This document shows positions 36,344-45,406 of a stretch of 64,000 bases of DNA, piece by piece. Made by a program: the position numbers and the translations under genes. The notes below the pieces were generated by a model. The model was given only the letters and a program-made list of their open reading frames with translations, was not told the DNA's origin and did not search any database. The DNA comes from Pseudogemmatithrix spongiicola (GTDB taxonomy: Bacteria; Gemmatimonadota; Gemmatimonadetes; Gemmatimonadales; Gemmatimonadaceae), in assembly GCF_030623445.1 (NCBI RefSeq), contig NZ_CP130613.1:3100001-3164000 (forward strand), read 5' to 3'. The first letter of the stretch is position 1, and every line of letters begins with the position of its first letter.

Positions 36344-37457
36344 AATGCGCCTCAGGACATTTCGCACGGTGTGGCCGTCGCTTTTCCTCGCGACCTTCCT
36401 GCTGCCGTGGGCGGCGCCGGCCCAGACGTTCCCGGAAGGCTTCAGTCGCATTGACGCCGTACGTGAACTCAGCGACGGCCGCACACTCGCATTTGACGGT
36501 CTCGAGAAACGCCTGCTGGTGCTGGACTGGACGACGGGACGTGTGCGAGACATCGGGCGCCGAGGAGACGGACCCGGCGAGTACCAGAACGCGACTCAGT
36601 TGGTCCCGTTGCCTGGCGACTCGACGGTCCTTGTGGACGGCTTCACTCGTCGTTGGCTTCTCCTCCATCGCGACAGCATCCTTGCGACGCTTCCGCAAGA
36701 GCAGTCGCTGTTTCTCACGCAGTTCTTCTCGCCCGTGTTCGGCGGCGACGCCGACGGGCACGCGATTGTCACGGCAGCCATCCCGTGGACCGGCTCCGGC
36801 GAGCGCGCGATCTACAGCCGCAACCCCGCGTACGCGGACTCGCTTCTGGTGCTTCGGCTCAAGCGAGACAGCCGGAGGATTGATACCCTGACCGGGCTTC
36901 GCGGCCGGCCGTGGGGAGGGGTCGCCACCTTCACCCGGGGACGCGGCCGTGAGCAGATGACGTATTCGGCAAGGAATCCGCTGGCGGCGCCGGAACAGGC
37001 AATTATGCTGGAGGACGGCACCGTGGCAGTCGCCCGTCAGCACCCGTTCCGCATCGAGTTTATCGCTCGAGACGGCCGTCGGCGCCTCGGCCCGGTGATC
37101 GACTCGGTGCGCATCCTCGCCTCCTCCCGTGAACGACAGGCCGCGATCGCACGCGAGTGGTCGTTCGTGCCGCCGCCGCTCCCGACGGAAGCAGAATTCG
37201 GTGGTTGGCCAGACCTCGTGCCATCCTTCCCGGCGGATGCGCTCTTCCGCGTCCCCGGCAATCGGCTGGCGGTGCTGCGGCAGCCATCGGCCGCTGCGCC
37301 ACAGAAGCGCATTGATATCCTCGACGCGAACGGACGACGCATCGCGCAGGTGCGGCTCTCGCAGGGGGAGCGAGTGATGGCATTCGGCGTCCGCCACGTG
37401 TATCTCGTGCGCACCGACGATGACGGGTTCTCCATCCTGAGCCGGCGCGAATGGTGA
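36344..37457 (+). CDS. Exported six-bladed beta-propeller protein (cassette 21)
   Basis: 371 residues with a signal peptide ending WAAPAQ. Repeated blades include RIDAVRELSDGRTLAFDGLEKRLLVLD, then VRDIGRRGDGPGEYQNATQLV; the RxGDGPGEF/Y motif is typical of six-bladed propellers and recurs in the cassette 28 protein. Ligand unknown. Confidence 0.7.
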
Positions 37458-37468
37458 AGGAGCCGTGA

Positions 37469-38766
37469 ACAGCCGGGGAGATAGGTAACACTTCAAACCG
37501 GGGACATGGGTAACACTTGGTGAGGGTGCCCGGTCATTCCCGGATGATGTAGTTCCGTTCGTCCATCTTCGCCAGCAGGATCTCGCCGAAGTAGATCGAC
37601 CAGATCCCGTCCGCCTCTTCGGTGAAGCCGAGATGATAGCCGCGGAGCGCGTTCGCGATGAAGATCACCTTGGTGTTGAATCGGAAGGTCCCCACCGTCG
37701 TGACGCGCTTTACGATGTAGTGCCCGGGGTACTCGAGGGCCGGGAGCCGTGACGGATACTCGCGCGGCGAGGCATCGTACTGCGAGCCTGGCGGCTTCCC
37801 GCCGTGATGCGTGTGCGGCCGCTCTTCATTGTATTCCGTGCGGAAGGCATCGAATGCGCGCTGCTGGGACCGCATCGTGGCCCGGGGCGGCCGGATGGCC
37901 TCGCGCTTCAGGGTGCGATGCATCCGCTCGTGCGCCCCGTTCTCCTGCGGCGACGCGGGCCGGATGCGCTGGTGCTGGATGCCGAGCCGCATCCACCAGA
38001 CGTTCAGGTGCGAGAGCCCGCAGATCGAGCGCGTCACGAACGGCGCGCCGTTGTCGGTGCGGATGGCGCGCGGCAGCCCATACTCCCGGAACGTGCGCTC
38101 GAAGATCGGCCGGGCGTCCTTCCCCTTCACGGACTTGAGGCCGTGGCATGTCAGCAGGAAGCGCGTGTGCTGGTCGGCGATCGTGAGCGGATAGCAGTAC
38201 ACGTGGTCCTGCGTGCGGAACTGCCCCTTGAAGTCGGCCGTCCACAGATCGTTCGGTACCGCGGTCACCGGATCGACCACGCCAGGATGCGTGCGGGGGG
38301 ATCGCTTGCGGCGCGGCTGCACCAAGCCCTCGCGCTTCAAGATCGCGCCCGCGGTGCTCACGGCCGGCCAGTCGCGGATCTCCCCGTGCCGCGGCGCGAG
38401 CCAGTCGAGCAGCATCGCCGGGCCCCAGTGCGGATGCTTCCGCTTCGCGTCGATGAGCAGCGCCGCGATGTGGGCCGGCGTCCGGTTCGGGCTCGTGTGC
38501 GGCCGCCGGCTCTGCGGCTGCAGGCCCGCCATGCCGAGCTCGTCGACGCGCCGCACCAGCGCGTAGCCGGTCTTCCGGCTGATCTCGTAGCGCTCGGCCA
38601 TCTCCGTCATCGTGTACAGGCCGCGCCGATACTCGCGCACGAACTCTTTCCGCTGGTCCATAGGTCTCGTCTCCCGCCACGGCATCGCAACCTCCCCGGT
38701 TGCGTGCCACGTTAGCAGTGTTACCTATGTCCCCGGTTTCGAGTGTTACCTATGTCCCCGGTTTGT
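37469..38766 (-). mobile_element. IS481-family element B (about 1.3 kb)
   Basis: Each end carries two tandem copies of a GGGGACATAGGTAACACT-like terminal repeat in opposite orientation (37475-37525 and 38715-38762). It lies between the propeller gene and attC21, 17 bases from the R'' box. The exact ends and target duplication are uncertain. It belongs to a different IS481 branch from elements A and C-E. Confidence 0.8.
37534..38685 (-). CDS. IS481-family transposase (element B)
   Basis: 383 residues beginning MPWRETRPMDQRKEF, the usual opening of this branch. A helix-turn-helix (YTMTEMAERYEISRKTGYAL) is followed by an rve core with LWTADFKGQF, IRTDNGAPF and the catalytic Glu in PQENGAHERMHRTLK. 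Intact frame. Confidence 0.9.
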   Translation of the reverse strand: MPWRETRPMDQRKEFVREYRRGLYTMTEMAERYEISRKTGYALVRRVDELGMAGLQPQSRRPHTSPNRTPAHIAALLIDAKRKHPHWGPAMLLDWLAPRHGEIRDWPAVSTAGAILKREGLVQPRRKRSPRTHPGVVDPVTAVPNDLWTADFKGQFRTQDHVYCYPLTIADQHTRFLLTCHGLKSVKGKDARPIFERTFREYGLPRAIRTDNGAPFVTRSICGLSHLNVWWMRLGIQHQRIRPASPQENGAHERMHRTLKREAIRPPRATMRSQQRAFDAFRTEYNEERPHTHHGGKPPGSQYDASPREYPSRLPALEYPGHYIVKRVTTVGTFRFNTKVIFIANALRGYHLGFTEEADGIWSIYFGEILLAKMDERNYIIRE

Positions 38767-38782
38767 ACCCCGGCGCGCGGTC

Positions 38783-38919
38783 GGCTAACGACGCTTGCTG
38801 CCGACGAGGGCAGCTAGTGTAGCGGTTGCGGGGCCTCGGCCTCTTCTTGTTGAGAAGGTCTGCCGAGGCCCCGCAACCGCATCTCATGGAAGCCCTCGCA
38901 GCAGAAGCAAACGTTAGCT
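38783..38919 (+). repeat. attC21 (class i, 137 bp)
   Basis: TAAC at 38786, GTTA at 38913. The stem GGTTGCGGGGCCTCGGC is matched by compensating changes on the other arm. Confidence 0.92.
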
Positions 38920-38938
38920 CGACGCGCCGGAGCCTTGC

Positions 38939-39292
38939 GTGACACACGGGTTGCCCAACGACTCCCGCTCATGCGAACGATGCCATGCGCCCGCTACCCG
39001 CGTCCTGACGCATTTCGTTGATGACGCGCCTCATGCCGCGCCGCTCTGCGAACGCTGCTGGTCCATGCAACGCCAGCTCGTCGGTGCCGAGATCGTCGAA
39101 GGGCCACTCGCCTGGGGCGAGGACTGGCGTGAAGTGCTGGGATGGCTCGATCGCATGCTCGCGCACGCGCAGACCCGCCGGCTGCGGCATCTCGTCGCCG
39201 TCGAGCTCGCGCGGCAGGTCCCGCACCTCCCGTCCCCTCCGCCTCGTGTCGCCCGCGACTTGCTCGATGAATTCGGTCTCGCCGCGAGCTAA
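38939..39292 (+). CDS. Zinc-ribbon-like small protein (cassette 22), copy 2
   Basis: Identical to 30885-31238 in protein and, by reading, in DNA over the whole cassette (offset 8054). The stop TAA lies in attC22. Confidence 0.55.
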   Translation: MTHGLPNDSRSCERCHAPATRVLTHFVDDAPHAAPLCERCWSMQRQLVGAEIVEGPLAWGEDWREVLGWLDRMLAHAQTRRLRHLVAVELARQVPHLPSPPPRVARDLLDEFGLAAS

Positions 39293-39430
39293 CGCCGCTT
39301 GCTGCCGATGAACGCGCTGCGGTCGCGGGGCTGGGGCGGTCGCCCTAGGGCAAGCGGGGACGGCGCGGTCTGGCGACCGCCCCACCCCCGCGTTCTATTG
39401 AAGCGTTCACAGCAGAAGCAGACGTTAGCC
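39287..39430 (+). repeat. attC22 (class iv, 144 bp)
   Basis: TAAC at 39290, GTTA at 39424; same sequence as attC16. Confidence 0.92.
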
Positions 39431-39642
39431 CGACTCGGACGGGCCCGTGCGAAACTCCGGTCGTCCTGCTCTGGTATCGTGGCCTTTTCTCGCTCCGCAA
39501 CTACCGGCAGTGGCCTGCCGCGCGCCCCGCAATCCCGATTTAGCGATTGTGATGTACATCACGGTATCCGCGTGGTCCCGCCTCGAGCGTTTGCAGTTCA
39601 CTGATTCAGGTGTTCCGCGTCTGTATTCTGAGGGGTGTGGCT

Positions 39643-41535
39643 ATGAATCGTTTGAGGAGCGTGCGGCGCTTTCTTCTGCTTGTAGGTCTCACCGGATGCT
39701 CAGAGTCTGTTCCGGTCGCGGCAGTCGCTGACGATGCTGCCGGGAGGCAGTCGCGCCTTAGTGCGTACAGGCTGTCGCGCTGGACACCACGTTCGAGTAT
39801 GCTGAGCGAACAGGCCGGCAATGCACTCTTGAGCACGGCTTTTTCCCTCGAGTCAATCGTTCGATTGCCTGCGGAGACCAACTCGCCAGTACCGCTCGCG
39901 AGCGGCGATACGGCGTACTTCCGGGATGTCGCAGTCTCGACGACGCACACAATTACCGCCACAGCCGACGGCCAGACCTTTCGTCTGGACCTTGTGTATC
40001 CAGACGGCTCGCGTGATCAGGGCGGGACGCTGACATTCCGATCGACGTTTAACGGGCAGAGTGACTGCTTCGTGTTCGGCTTAGGGTCGCTCTGTGGAGG
40101 CACGCAAATTTTCCTGTTCCTAGATGTCAACGTCCAGTGTGCGCCTGACGGGCTGTATCGACTGGAACCCTTCGTGAATGGAGCGCCTGAACCAGCTGGG
40201 ATCGGCGAGTTTCAGCTGATTCCGATGATTCCTCCGGGGACCTACACCACTTACAACCAAGCTGACTTCATCACTCCGTATGACAGCGCATGTGCAGGCG
40301 CTGACGGGAGCATTCGGTGCAGGGGTGTGGAAGGTGAAGTGAGGAAGACGATCGCACAGAAGGGCTGCTTGCTCACGGCGGCCGCGATGGCGTTGAGTTA
40401 CTTCCAAGTGGAGACGCGCCCTGATTCGCTCAACGCATGGCTGAATCGAAACGCGGGCTATGAGGGTCCGGGAGTGCTCAGATATTGGAGGATAGCCAAT
40501 CGCGCCGCGGAGTCAGGCGTTCAGTTTACGGCGGGGCCCGTCCCGGTGAACACGATTGGAGGGCTGCGTGATCTCATTTGCCGCTATGGTCCGCAAGTCG
40601 TGAAAGTCAACACACGACAGGACGGCTCGACGCACTTCGTCTTGGCCACTGGCATAGCGCCCAATGGAAATGATGTCCGAATTGATGATCCGGGCAGCAG
40701 GTCCGATGTGCCGCTGCTGCGTGCGAGGTATGGCGGGTTCGAGTCGGTGAGACAACTACGTCGCACCACAGGTGCATTCGACACGCTTGGGACTGGGCTT
40801 GTCGTGACGGTCTTCTCGCCCGCTCACCTATTGCTAACCGATCCACTTGGGCGACGGGTAGGCTTTGATCCTTCGGCTGGACGCCTCTTCGCCGAGGTTC
40901 CTGGCAGCAGCTACGACTCCACAGCCGGCCTCTCAAACGTGCTCGATGACGACACCTTCGGTCCAGACGATGCGGAACAGCCGAAGCAGATCGAACTGAC
41001 CGAGGCCGTCACGGGTGTCTACACCGTGGTCGTCGAGGGAACCGGGAATGGAACGTACGAACTCGCGACTTCACTTCTCGGGAACGGCAACCGGAGCGCG
41101 AGCATCAGCTACAGGGATATTCCCATCGCGGCTGGTGAGAGACACCGGTACGCCTTCGCATACAATCCTGATGCCGTCGGGATGCCGGGATCAACGGGCG
41201 CGGGGTCAGGTGGATTCTCGGGCGGCGGGCAAAGTGCGCAGGCCGATGCCATCCTGACGTATGCCCGTCCTGGCCAGCGTCAAACGACGCTGGTGCCAGG
41301 CAGCGCGCAATACCGCTTGCTCATCTTCTACGCGCCCGGTACCGTACCGGGAAGCTTTCTTGCCGAGTTGAACGGCAGCGACGTCACTGCCCTGTTCACT
41401 CCGGTCGCCGGATCATCTGAGATGGTGGAGATTCCCCTCGGCCCGGGGCGCAACGTGTTGAAGCTGCGCGCGGACGGAATCGGAAACAGTCGCGTGCTCT
41501 CCGACGCGGACAATCTGGTGTTTATCGTTCCGTGA
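39643..41535 (+). CDS. Lipoprotein with C39-like cysteine peptidase domain (cassette 23)
   Basis: 630 residues. ATG 39643 (AGGGG upstream) starts a lipoprotein signal (FLLLVGLTGCSES). A papain-like C39-type core lies near residues 235-380: catalytic Cys in QKGCLLTAAAMALSYF, His in GSTHFVLATG and Asp in VRIDDPGS. A C-terminal beta-rich part (about 430-630) may bind a substrate or surface. Possibly cleaves exported peptides. Overlaps the next gene by four bases. Confidence 0.65.
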   Translation: MNRLRSVRRFLLLVGLTGCSESVPVAAVADDAAGRQSRLSAYRLSRWTPRSSMLSEQAGNALLSTAFSLESIVRLPAETNSPVPLASGDTAYFRDVAVSTTHTITATADGQTFRLDLVYPDGSRDQGGTLTFRSTFNGQSDCFVFGLGSLCGGTQIFLFLDVNVQCAPDGLYRLEPFVNGAPEPAGIGEFQLIPMIPPGTYTTYNQADFITPYDSACAGADGSIRCRGVEGEVRKTIAQKGCLLTAAAMALSYFQVETRPDSLNAWLNRNAGYEGPGVLRYWRIANRAAESGVQFTAGPVPVNTIGGLRDLICRYGPQVVKVNTRQDGSTHFVLATGIAPNGNDVRIDDPGSRSDVPLLRARYGGFESVRQLRRTTGAFDTLGTGLVVTVFSPAHLLLTDPLGRRVGFDPSAGRLFAEVPGSSYDSTAGLSNVLDDDTFGPDDAEQPKQIELTEAVTGVYTVVVEGTGNGTYELATSLLGNGNRSASISYRDIPIAAGERHRYAFAYNPDAVGMPGSTGAGSGGFSGGGQSAQADAILTYARPGQRQTTLVPGSAQYRLLIFYAPGTVPGSFLAELNGSDVTALFTPVAGSSEMVEIPLGPGRNVLKLRADGIGNSRVLSDADNLVFIVP

Positions 41536-42743
41536 GGCACTCGGCGCTGCTATTTCTCTTCGCACTCGCCTGCAGCGAGCGCCAGTCCGAGTCAGCGCCA
41601 GAGTCGGTGAGGGTGCGAGACCCCGAAGTGGCGGCCGGGTTGGCCCGGGTGGTCGCGTCAGGCCGACTCAGCGTGAGCGACGGCTTCGGATGCTCCATCG
41701 TTCCGCAGACGGGCAGCATCCTGTGTTGGGGAGCGGTGCCTGGGAGGGCTCCGTCGCGAGTCGGTCCATCGTACTCGTCGCAGGAGCCGCTCGTACTCGA
41801 TGCTCCGGCGGGCTTGCGTTTTCGCGCGGTCGCCACTGGTGAGCATCACGGTTGCGCCGTGAGCACGTCAGACGACGTGTGGTGCTGGGGCAGGGCATGG
41901 GAAGGGCAACTCGGCAGTCGAGTACTCGTCGATTCAAGTCCAGCGCCGAAGCAGATCATCGGGCTCGGAGCGGTCCAGCGGCTCGTCGCGGGGCGCAGCC
42001 ACAGCTGCGCGCTTGATACCGAGGGGCGCGTGTGGTGCTGGGGTCGTAATCACTACCGTCAGTTGGCGACTGGCGACACGCTTCCCCGTTCCGCACCGAC
42101 CATCGCACTCGTCGATAGCGCCTTCGTCGACCTCGTGGCAAGCCCATCGGGAGCCTGTGGAGTCACGGCGGGCGGCGCGTATCACTGTTGGGGGGCCACC
42201 CCAGCGCTGCGCTCCGAGACGCCGACGCCGTTGCCGGCGCTGGAACCGCTGCGACAACTCGCCATCTCGGATTCGCATCTCTGCGCCCTCACGGTGAGCC
42301 AGACCGTCTACTGCCAAGGCGAGAACCGATACGGAGTCATCGGTGCCGGTGGGGCCGTGAGACTGGACGCGCGGCAAGAGGTTCCGTTCATCCTCTCATT
42401 TCCCGAACCCATCGCGAGCGTTTCCGTGGGTCCAATTTCTTCTTGCGCCGTCAGTACCGCGGGACAGGCGTACTGCTGGGGCTTTACCGGAAGCTCCGGG
42501 TTACTCGGAATCCCTGCCGACACCTTGTGCCGAGTACGCGCGCCGGGAAGCGGCTGCGTGAGGGGACCGAGGCCCGTTCGCACGGACCTGCGGTTTCAAG
42601 AGATTGTGATCGGCCTCGGCGAGTCATGGCGTTGCGGCCTGACGACGGATGACCGACTGGCCTGCTGGGGTCAAGGATCCATCGACGTCGAGGACCCTCC
42701 GCGAAGCGAACCCACCATCATCCCGTGGCCCGCGACACCGTAG
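41532..42743 (+). CDS. RCC1-repeat lipoprotein (cassette 23)
   Basis: 403 residues; GTG 41532 overlaps the C39-like stop. A lipobox (LFLFALACSE) is followed by seven-bladed RCC1-type repeats with GxxHxCAxxxxxxVWCWGxxxxGQLG units, for example SHSCALDTEGRVWCWGRNHYRQL (in parts). Probably a surface binding propeller expressed with the protease. No gene was seen in the following 200 bases to attC23. Confidence 0.75.
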   Translation: MRHSALLFLFALACSERQSESAPESVRVRDPEVAAGLARVVASGRLSVSDGFGCSIVPQTGSILCWGAVPGRAPSRVGPSYSSQEPLVLDAPAGLRFRAVATGEHHGCAVSTSDDVWCWGRAWEGQLGSRVLVDSSPAPKQIIGLGAVQRLVAGRSHSCALDTEGRVWCWGRNHYRQLATGDTLPRSAPTIALVDSAFVDLVASPSGACGVTAGGAYHCWGATPALRSETPTPLPALEPLRQLAISDSHLCALTVSQTVYCQGENRYGVIGAGGAVRLDARQEVPFILSFPEPIASVSVGPISSCAVSTAGQAYCWGFTGSSGLLGIPADTLCRVRAPGSGCVRGPRPVRTDLRFQEIVIGLGESWRCGLTTDDRLACWGQGSIDVEDPPRSEPTIIPWPATP

Positions 42744-42945
42744 CAATCTGATAGTCGCAGATTTCCGCGTCAAAGGCTTGCATGCGTCCCCCGACGCTTC
42801 CCGCGGGCAAGTGTCCGTGTGAGAGCGGTTGCAGCACGCGCACACGCCGAGGAGACTGGGCAGTTGACCGTCGAGCGCGGCGTAAGCGGTGAATGCATCT
42901 CGTCGTGCGCTGAGCGGGTACGAGCCCACGCTTCATCGCGCGGCG

Positions 42946-43080
42946 GGCTAACGACGCTTGCTGCCGATGAACGCGATGTGGAGTGGGTTTGGCGGGGCCG
43001 CCGTGATGTCCGAGGCTGGTTGCGGCGGCCCCGCCAAACCCTTCTTATTGAAGCGTTCACAGCAGAAGCACACGTTATAG
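42946..43080 (+). repeat. attC23 (class iii, 135 bp)
   Basis: TAAC at 42949, GTTA at 43074; stem GGGTTTGGCGGGGCCGCCG. The apex has CCGAGG in place of CCTAGG. Confidence 0.92.
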
Positions 43081-43107
43081 CGACCACCCGTTCGACAGGA
43101 GGTCCCG

Positions 43108-43323
43108 ATGGTCACGCGACTCTCCGAGCGCACGGCGCTCGTGATGTGGATTGCGATGGTGGTGCTTTGCCTGCTCGCGCTCGCGAACGTGGCGCTCGAG
43201 CCTACCGCCGGCGCTTGGCGCGGGTTGGGCGTCAGCCTCCTCGTCATGGGTGCGTGGTTTGGAATCTGGCGCCAGCGGCGACGGACACTCGACGGGACGC
43301 TCGACAAGCGATCGCCGCGTTAG
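43108..43323 (+). CDS. Small two-helix membrane protein (cassette 24)
   Basis: 71 residues, ATG after AGGAGG. Two hydrophobic helices: ALVMWIAMVVLCLLALANVA (about 10-30) and GLGVSLLVMGAWFGIW (about 40-56), then a basic tail RRQRRRTLDG-like. No family recognised. Confidence 0.6.
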   Translation: MVTRLSERTALVMWIAMVVLCLLALANVALEPTAGAWRGLGVSLLVMGAWFGIWRQRRRTLDGTLDKRSPR

Positions 43324-43371
43324 CCCACGGGCCGGGTGCTCACACCGACCGCGTGCCTCCGACGCGTCGCG

Positions 43372-43515
43372 CTATAACGACGCTTGCTGCCGATGAACGC
43401 GGTGCGGTAGCGGGGCTGGGGCGGTCGCTCTTGTGCGAGCGGGGACGGCACGGTCTAGCGACCGCCCCACCCCCGCATTCTATTGAAGCGTTCACAGCAG
43501 AAGCACACGTTATGG
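43372..43515 (+). repeat. attC24 (class iv, 144 bp)
   Basis: TAAC at 43375, GTTA at 43509; stem CGGGGCTGGGGCGGTCGC. Confidence 0.92.
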
Positions 43516-43519
43516 CGAC

Positions 43520-44744
43520 TGGATTCAGAGGGTCGATGCAACACCTTCCATAGTTCCTTCTATATGGAGGTTGTCGCGATGTTCATCCCCAGCCCGCACG
43601 GCTACACGTGGCAGCAGCGCGCTGAACTCTGGGCGCGCTATCGCGCCGGTGACTCGGTCCGCGAGATCGCCCGCGACCTCGCCAAGGATCCCGGCGCACT
43701 TCACGGCGTGATTCGCAAGCAAGGGGGCATCTCGCCGCGCCTGCGTGCACGATCGGCGTTGGCGCTGTCGCTCGACGAACGGGAGCGCATCTCGCGCGGG
43801 CTCGCCGCCGGCGAATCCTACCGAGCGATCGGCCGCGCCCTGGGCCGTGCCGCATCGACCATCAGTCGTGAGGTCGCACGTCATGGGGGCCCGACGAAGT
43901 ATCGGGCCGTCCGCGCCGACGCGGTCGCGTGGAAGTCCGCGCGTCGGCCGAAGGCCTGCCGCCTCGCGTCCCGGCCGCGCCTGCGCTATCTCATTGCAGC
44001 GAAGCTGAAGCTGCGCTGGTCACCGGAGCAGATCAGCGCGTGGCTCCGCCGCACCTACCCGCACGAGCCGGAGTTGCACGTGTCGCACGAGACGATCTAC
44101 CGCTCGCTGTACGTCCAGGCGCGCGGCGTGCTCAAGAAGGAACTGCTGAGGCACCTGCGCACGGGACGCGTGGTGCGGCGCGCCCGCGCCTCGACGCGCA
44201 AGGGCCAGGGGCGCGGGCAGATCGTCGATGCCATTCCCATCAGCGCGCGCCCGGCCGAGGTCGAGGACCGCGCCGTGCCCGGCCACTGGGAGGGCGACCT
44301 CCTCGCCGGCGGCGGCAACACGCACATCGCCACGCTCGTGGAGCGCACGTCGCGCTTCACGATCCTCGTGAAGGTCGAGAGCAAGGAGCCGGGCCGCGTC
44401 GTGCCCGCGCTCATCCGCCAGATCCGGCGGCTGCCGGCGCACGTCGCGCGCTCGCTCACCTGGGACCGCGGCAAGGAACTCGCGCACCACCAGCGCTTCA
44501 CCGTCGCCACCGGCGTGCAGGTCTACTTCTGCGATCCGTACAGTCCGTGGCAGCGCGGCACCAACGAGAACACGAACGGCCTCCTGCGGCAGTACTTCCC
44601 CACGGGCACGAGCCTCGCCAACGTTACGCAGCGGCAGCTCGATGCCGTCGCGGCTCAGCTCAATGGACGGCCCCGCAAGACGCTCGACTTCCGCACCCCG
44701 GCAGAAGTCTTCGACGAAGCTGTTGCATTGATTGCTTGAATTCA
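43520..44744 (+). mobile_element. IS30-family element, copy 1 (about 1225 bp)
   Basis: Imperfect inverted ends share GATTC...TCRATGCAACASCTTC over 28 bp (left at 43520, right complement ending 44744). It begins ten bases after the attC24 crossover. The flanks carry GAC on both sides, a possible 3-bp duplication. Copy 2 at 51569 has the same internal sequence and left position. Confidence 0.85.
43579..44739 (+). CDS. IS30-family transposase, copy 1
   Basis: 386 residues. ATG 43579 is chosen for the GGAGG at 43566-43570; an upstream ATG at 43564 lies on that site. An N-terminal HTH (SLDERERISRGLAAGESYRAIG) precedes the IS30 DDE core: GHWEGDLLAGG, LTWDRGKELAHH and the Glu in GTNENTNGLLRQYFP. 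Intact. Confidence 0.9.
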   Translation: MFIPSPHGYTWQQRAELWARYRAGDSVREIARDLAKDPGALHGVIRKQGGISPRLRARSALALSLDERERISRGLAAGESYRAIGRALGRAASTISREVARHGGPTKYRAVRADAVAWKSARRPKACRLASRPRLRYLIAAKLKLRWSPEQISAWLRRTYPHEPELHVSHETIYRSLYVQARGVLKKELLRHLRTGRVVRRARASTRKGQGRGQIVDAIPISARPAEVEDRAVPGHWEGDLLAGGGNTHIATLVERTSRFTILVKVESKEPGRVVPALIRQIRRLPAHVARSLTWDRGKELAHHQRFTVATGVQVYFCDPYSPWQRGTNENTNGLLRQYFPTGTSLANVTQRQLDAVAAQLNGRPRKTLDFRTPAEVFDEAVALIA

Positions 44745-44761
44745 TCCGACCAGAGCCGGCG

Positions 44762-44790
44762 TTGCAACATTCGAACAGTTTCGCCATTCT
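44762..44790 (+). promoter_or_regulatory. Cassette 25 toxin-antitoxin promoter
   Basis: TTGCAA (44762-44767), 17-base spacer, CATTCT (44785-44790), then 6 bases to ATG 44797. Same near-leaderless geometry as the promoters at 23305 and 26443. Confidence 0.45.
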
Positions 44791-44796
44791 TTGACT

Positions 44797-45015
44797 ATGG
44801 TTGACCGGTCCCAAACCCTCGAATCGCTGACGGCGCAGGAGCGTATCGCGCTCATCGGCCGTCTCTGGGACAGCCTCGACCCGGCCGCTGCCGCCCCGCT
44901 GTCCCCCGCCCTCGCTGCCGAGCTGGATCGCCGTGAAGCCGAGGCCGACGCGGACCCGGACGCCGGCATCCCCTGGACCGCGCTCCGCGACGAGCTCCGC
45001 GCCCGGCTCCGCTAG
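44797..45015 (+). CDS. Putative addiction-module antitoxin (cassette 25)
   Basis: 72 residues. LTAQERIALIGRLWDSLDP and the C-terminal IPWTALRDELRARLR are the hallmarks of the short antitoxin family that precedes RelE/ParE toxins. Its stop abuts the toxin start. Confidence 0.85.
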   Translation: MVDRSQTLESLTAQERIALIGRLWDSLDPAAAAPLSPALAAELDRREAEADADPDAGIPWTALRDELRARLR

Positions 45016-45315
45016 GTGCCGGCTCTCATCGTCCGGGTCCGGGCACGGACCGAAATCGATGAGGCGTTCGAGTGGTACCGCGCCCGCTCTCCCGGGGCGG
45101 CCAGCGACTTCCTCGACGCCGTCGACCAAGCACTGACGCTCATCGCCGAAGCACCGGAGCGTTTTCCGGTCGTCCGCGGGCGCCTGCGTCGCCTACTGCT
45201 GGTCGGCTTCCCGTATGCCGTGTACTACAAGCTCTATCCGCGCTCGATCAGTGTGGTCGGTGTCATTCACGGGCATCGCCATCCCGACACGTGGCTTGAG
45301 CGCGCGGCGCCATAA
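45016..45315 (+). CDS. RelE/ParE-type toxin (cassette 25)
   Basis: 99 residues from GTG 45016. RVRARTEIDEAFEWYRARSP and RLLLVGFPYAVYYKLYPRSISVVGVIHGHRHPDTW (in parts) are typical of ParE/RelE toxins. The stop TAA lies in attC25. Confidence 0.87.
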   Translation: MPALIVRVRARTEIDEAFEWYRARSPGAASDFLDAVDQALTLIAEAPERFPVVRGRLRRLLLVGFPYAVYYKLYPRSISVVGVIHGHRHPDTWLERAAP

Positions 45316-45406
45316 CGCAGCTTGCTGCTGACGGCCACGATGTGGATGGCGCGGGCTGCGCCCGCGCGTTCTATTGGAGTGTCCGCAGCAGAAGCACACG
45401 TTATGC
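45310..45406 (+). repeat. attC25 (short class v, 97 bp)
   Basis: TAAC at 45313, GTTA at 45400. The left box is variant (TAACGCAGCTTGCTGCTGA). Confidence 0.88.

Noticed and set aside
43483-43578. N-terminal extensions of cassette proteins reading from the attC (SQQKHT or AAEAHV peptides)
   Set aside because: These come from attC bases that happen to be open; starts with ribosome sites or signal peptides lie inside the cassettes.
43520-45315. A composite transposon carrying the toxin-antitoxin pair
   Set aside because: Only one IS30 copy borders the pair; the attC boundaries explain the unit better.
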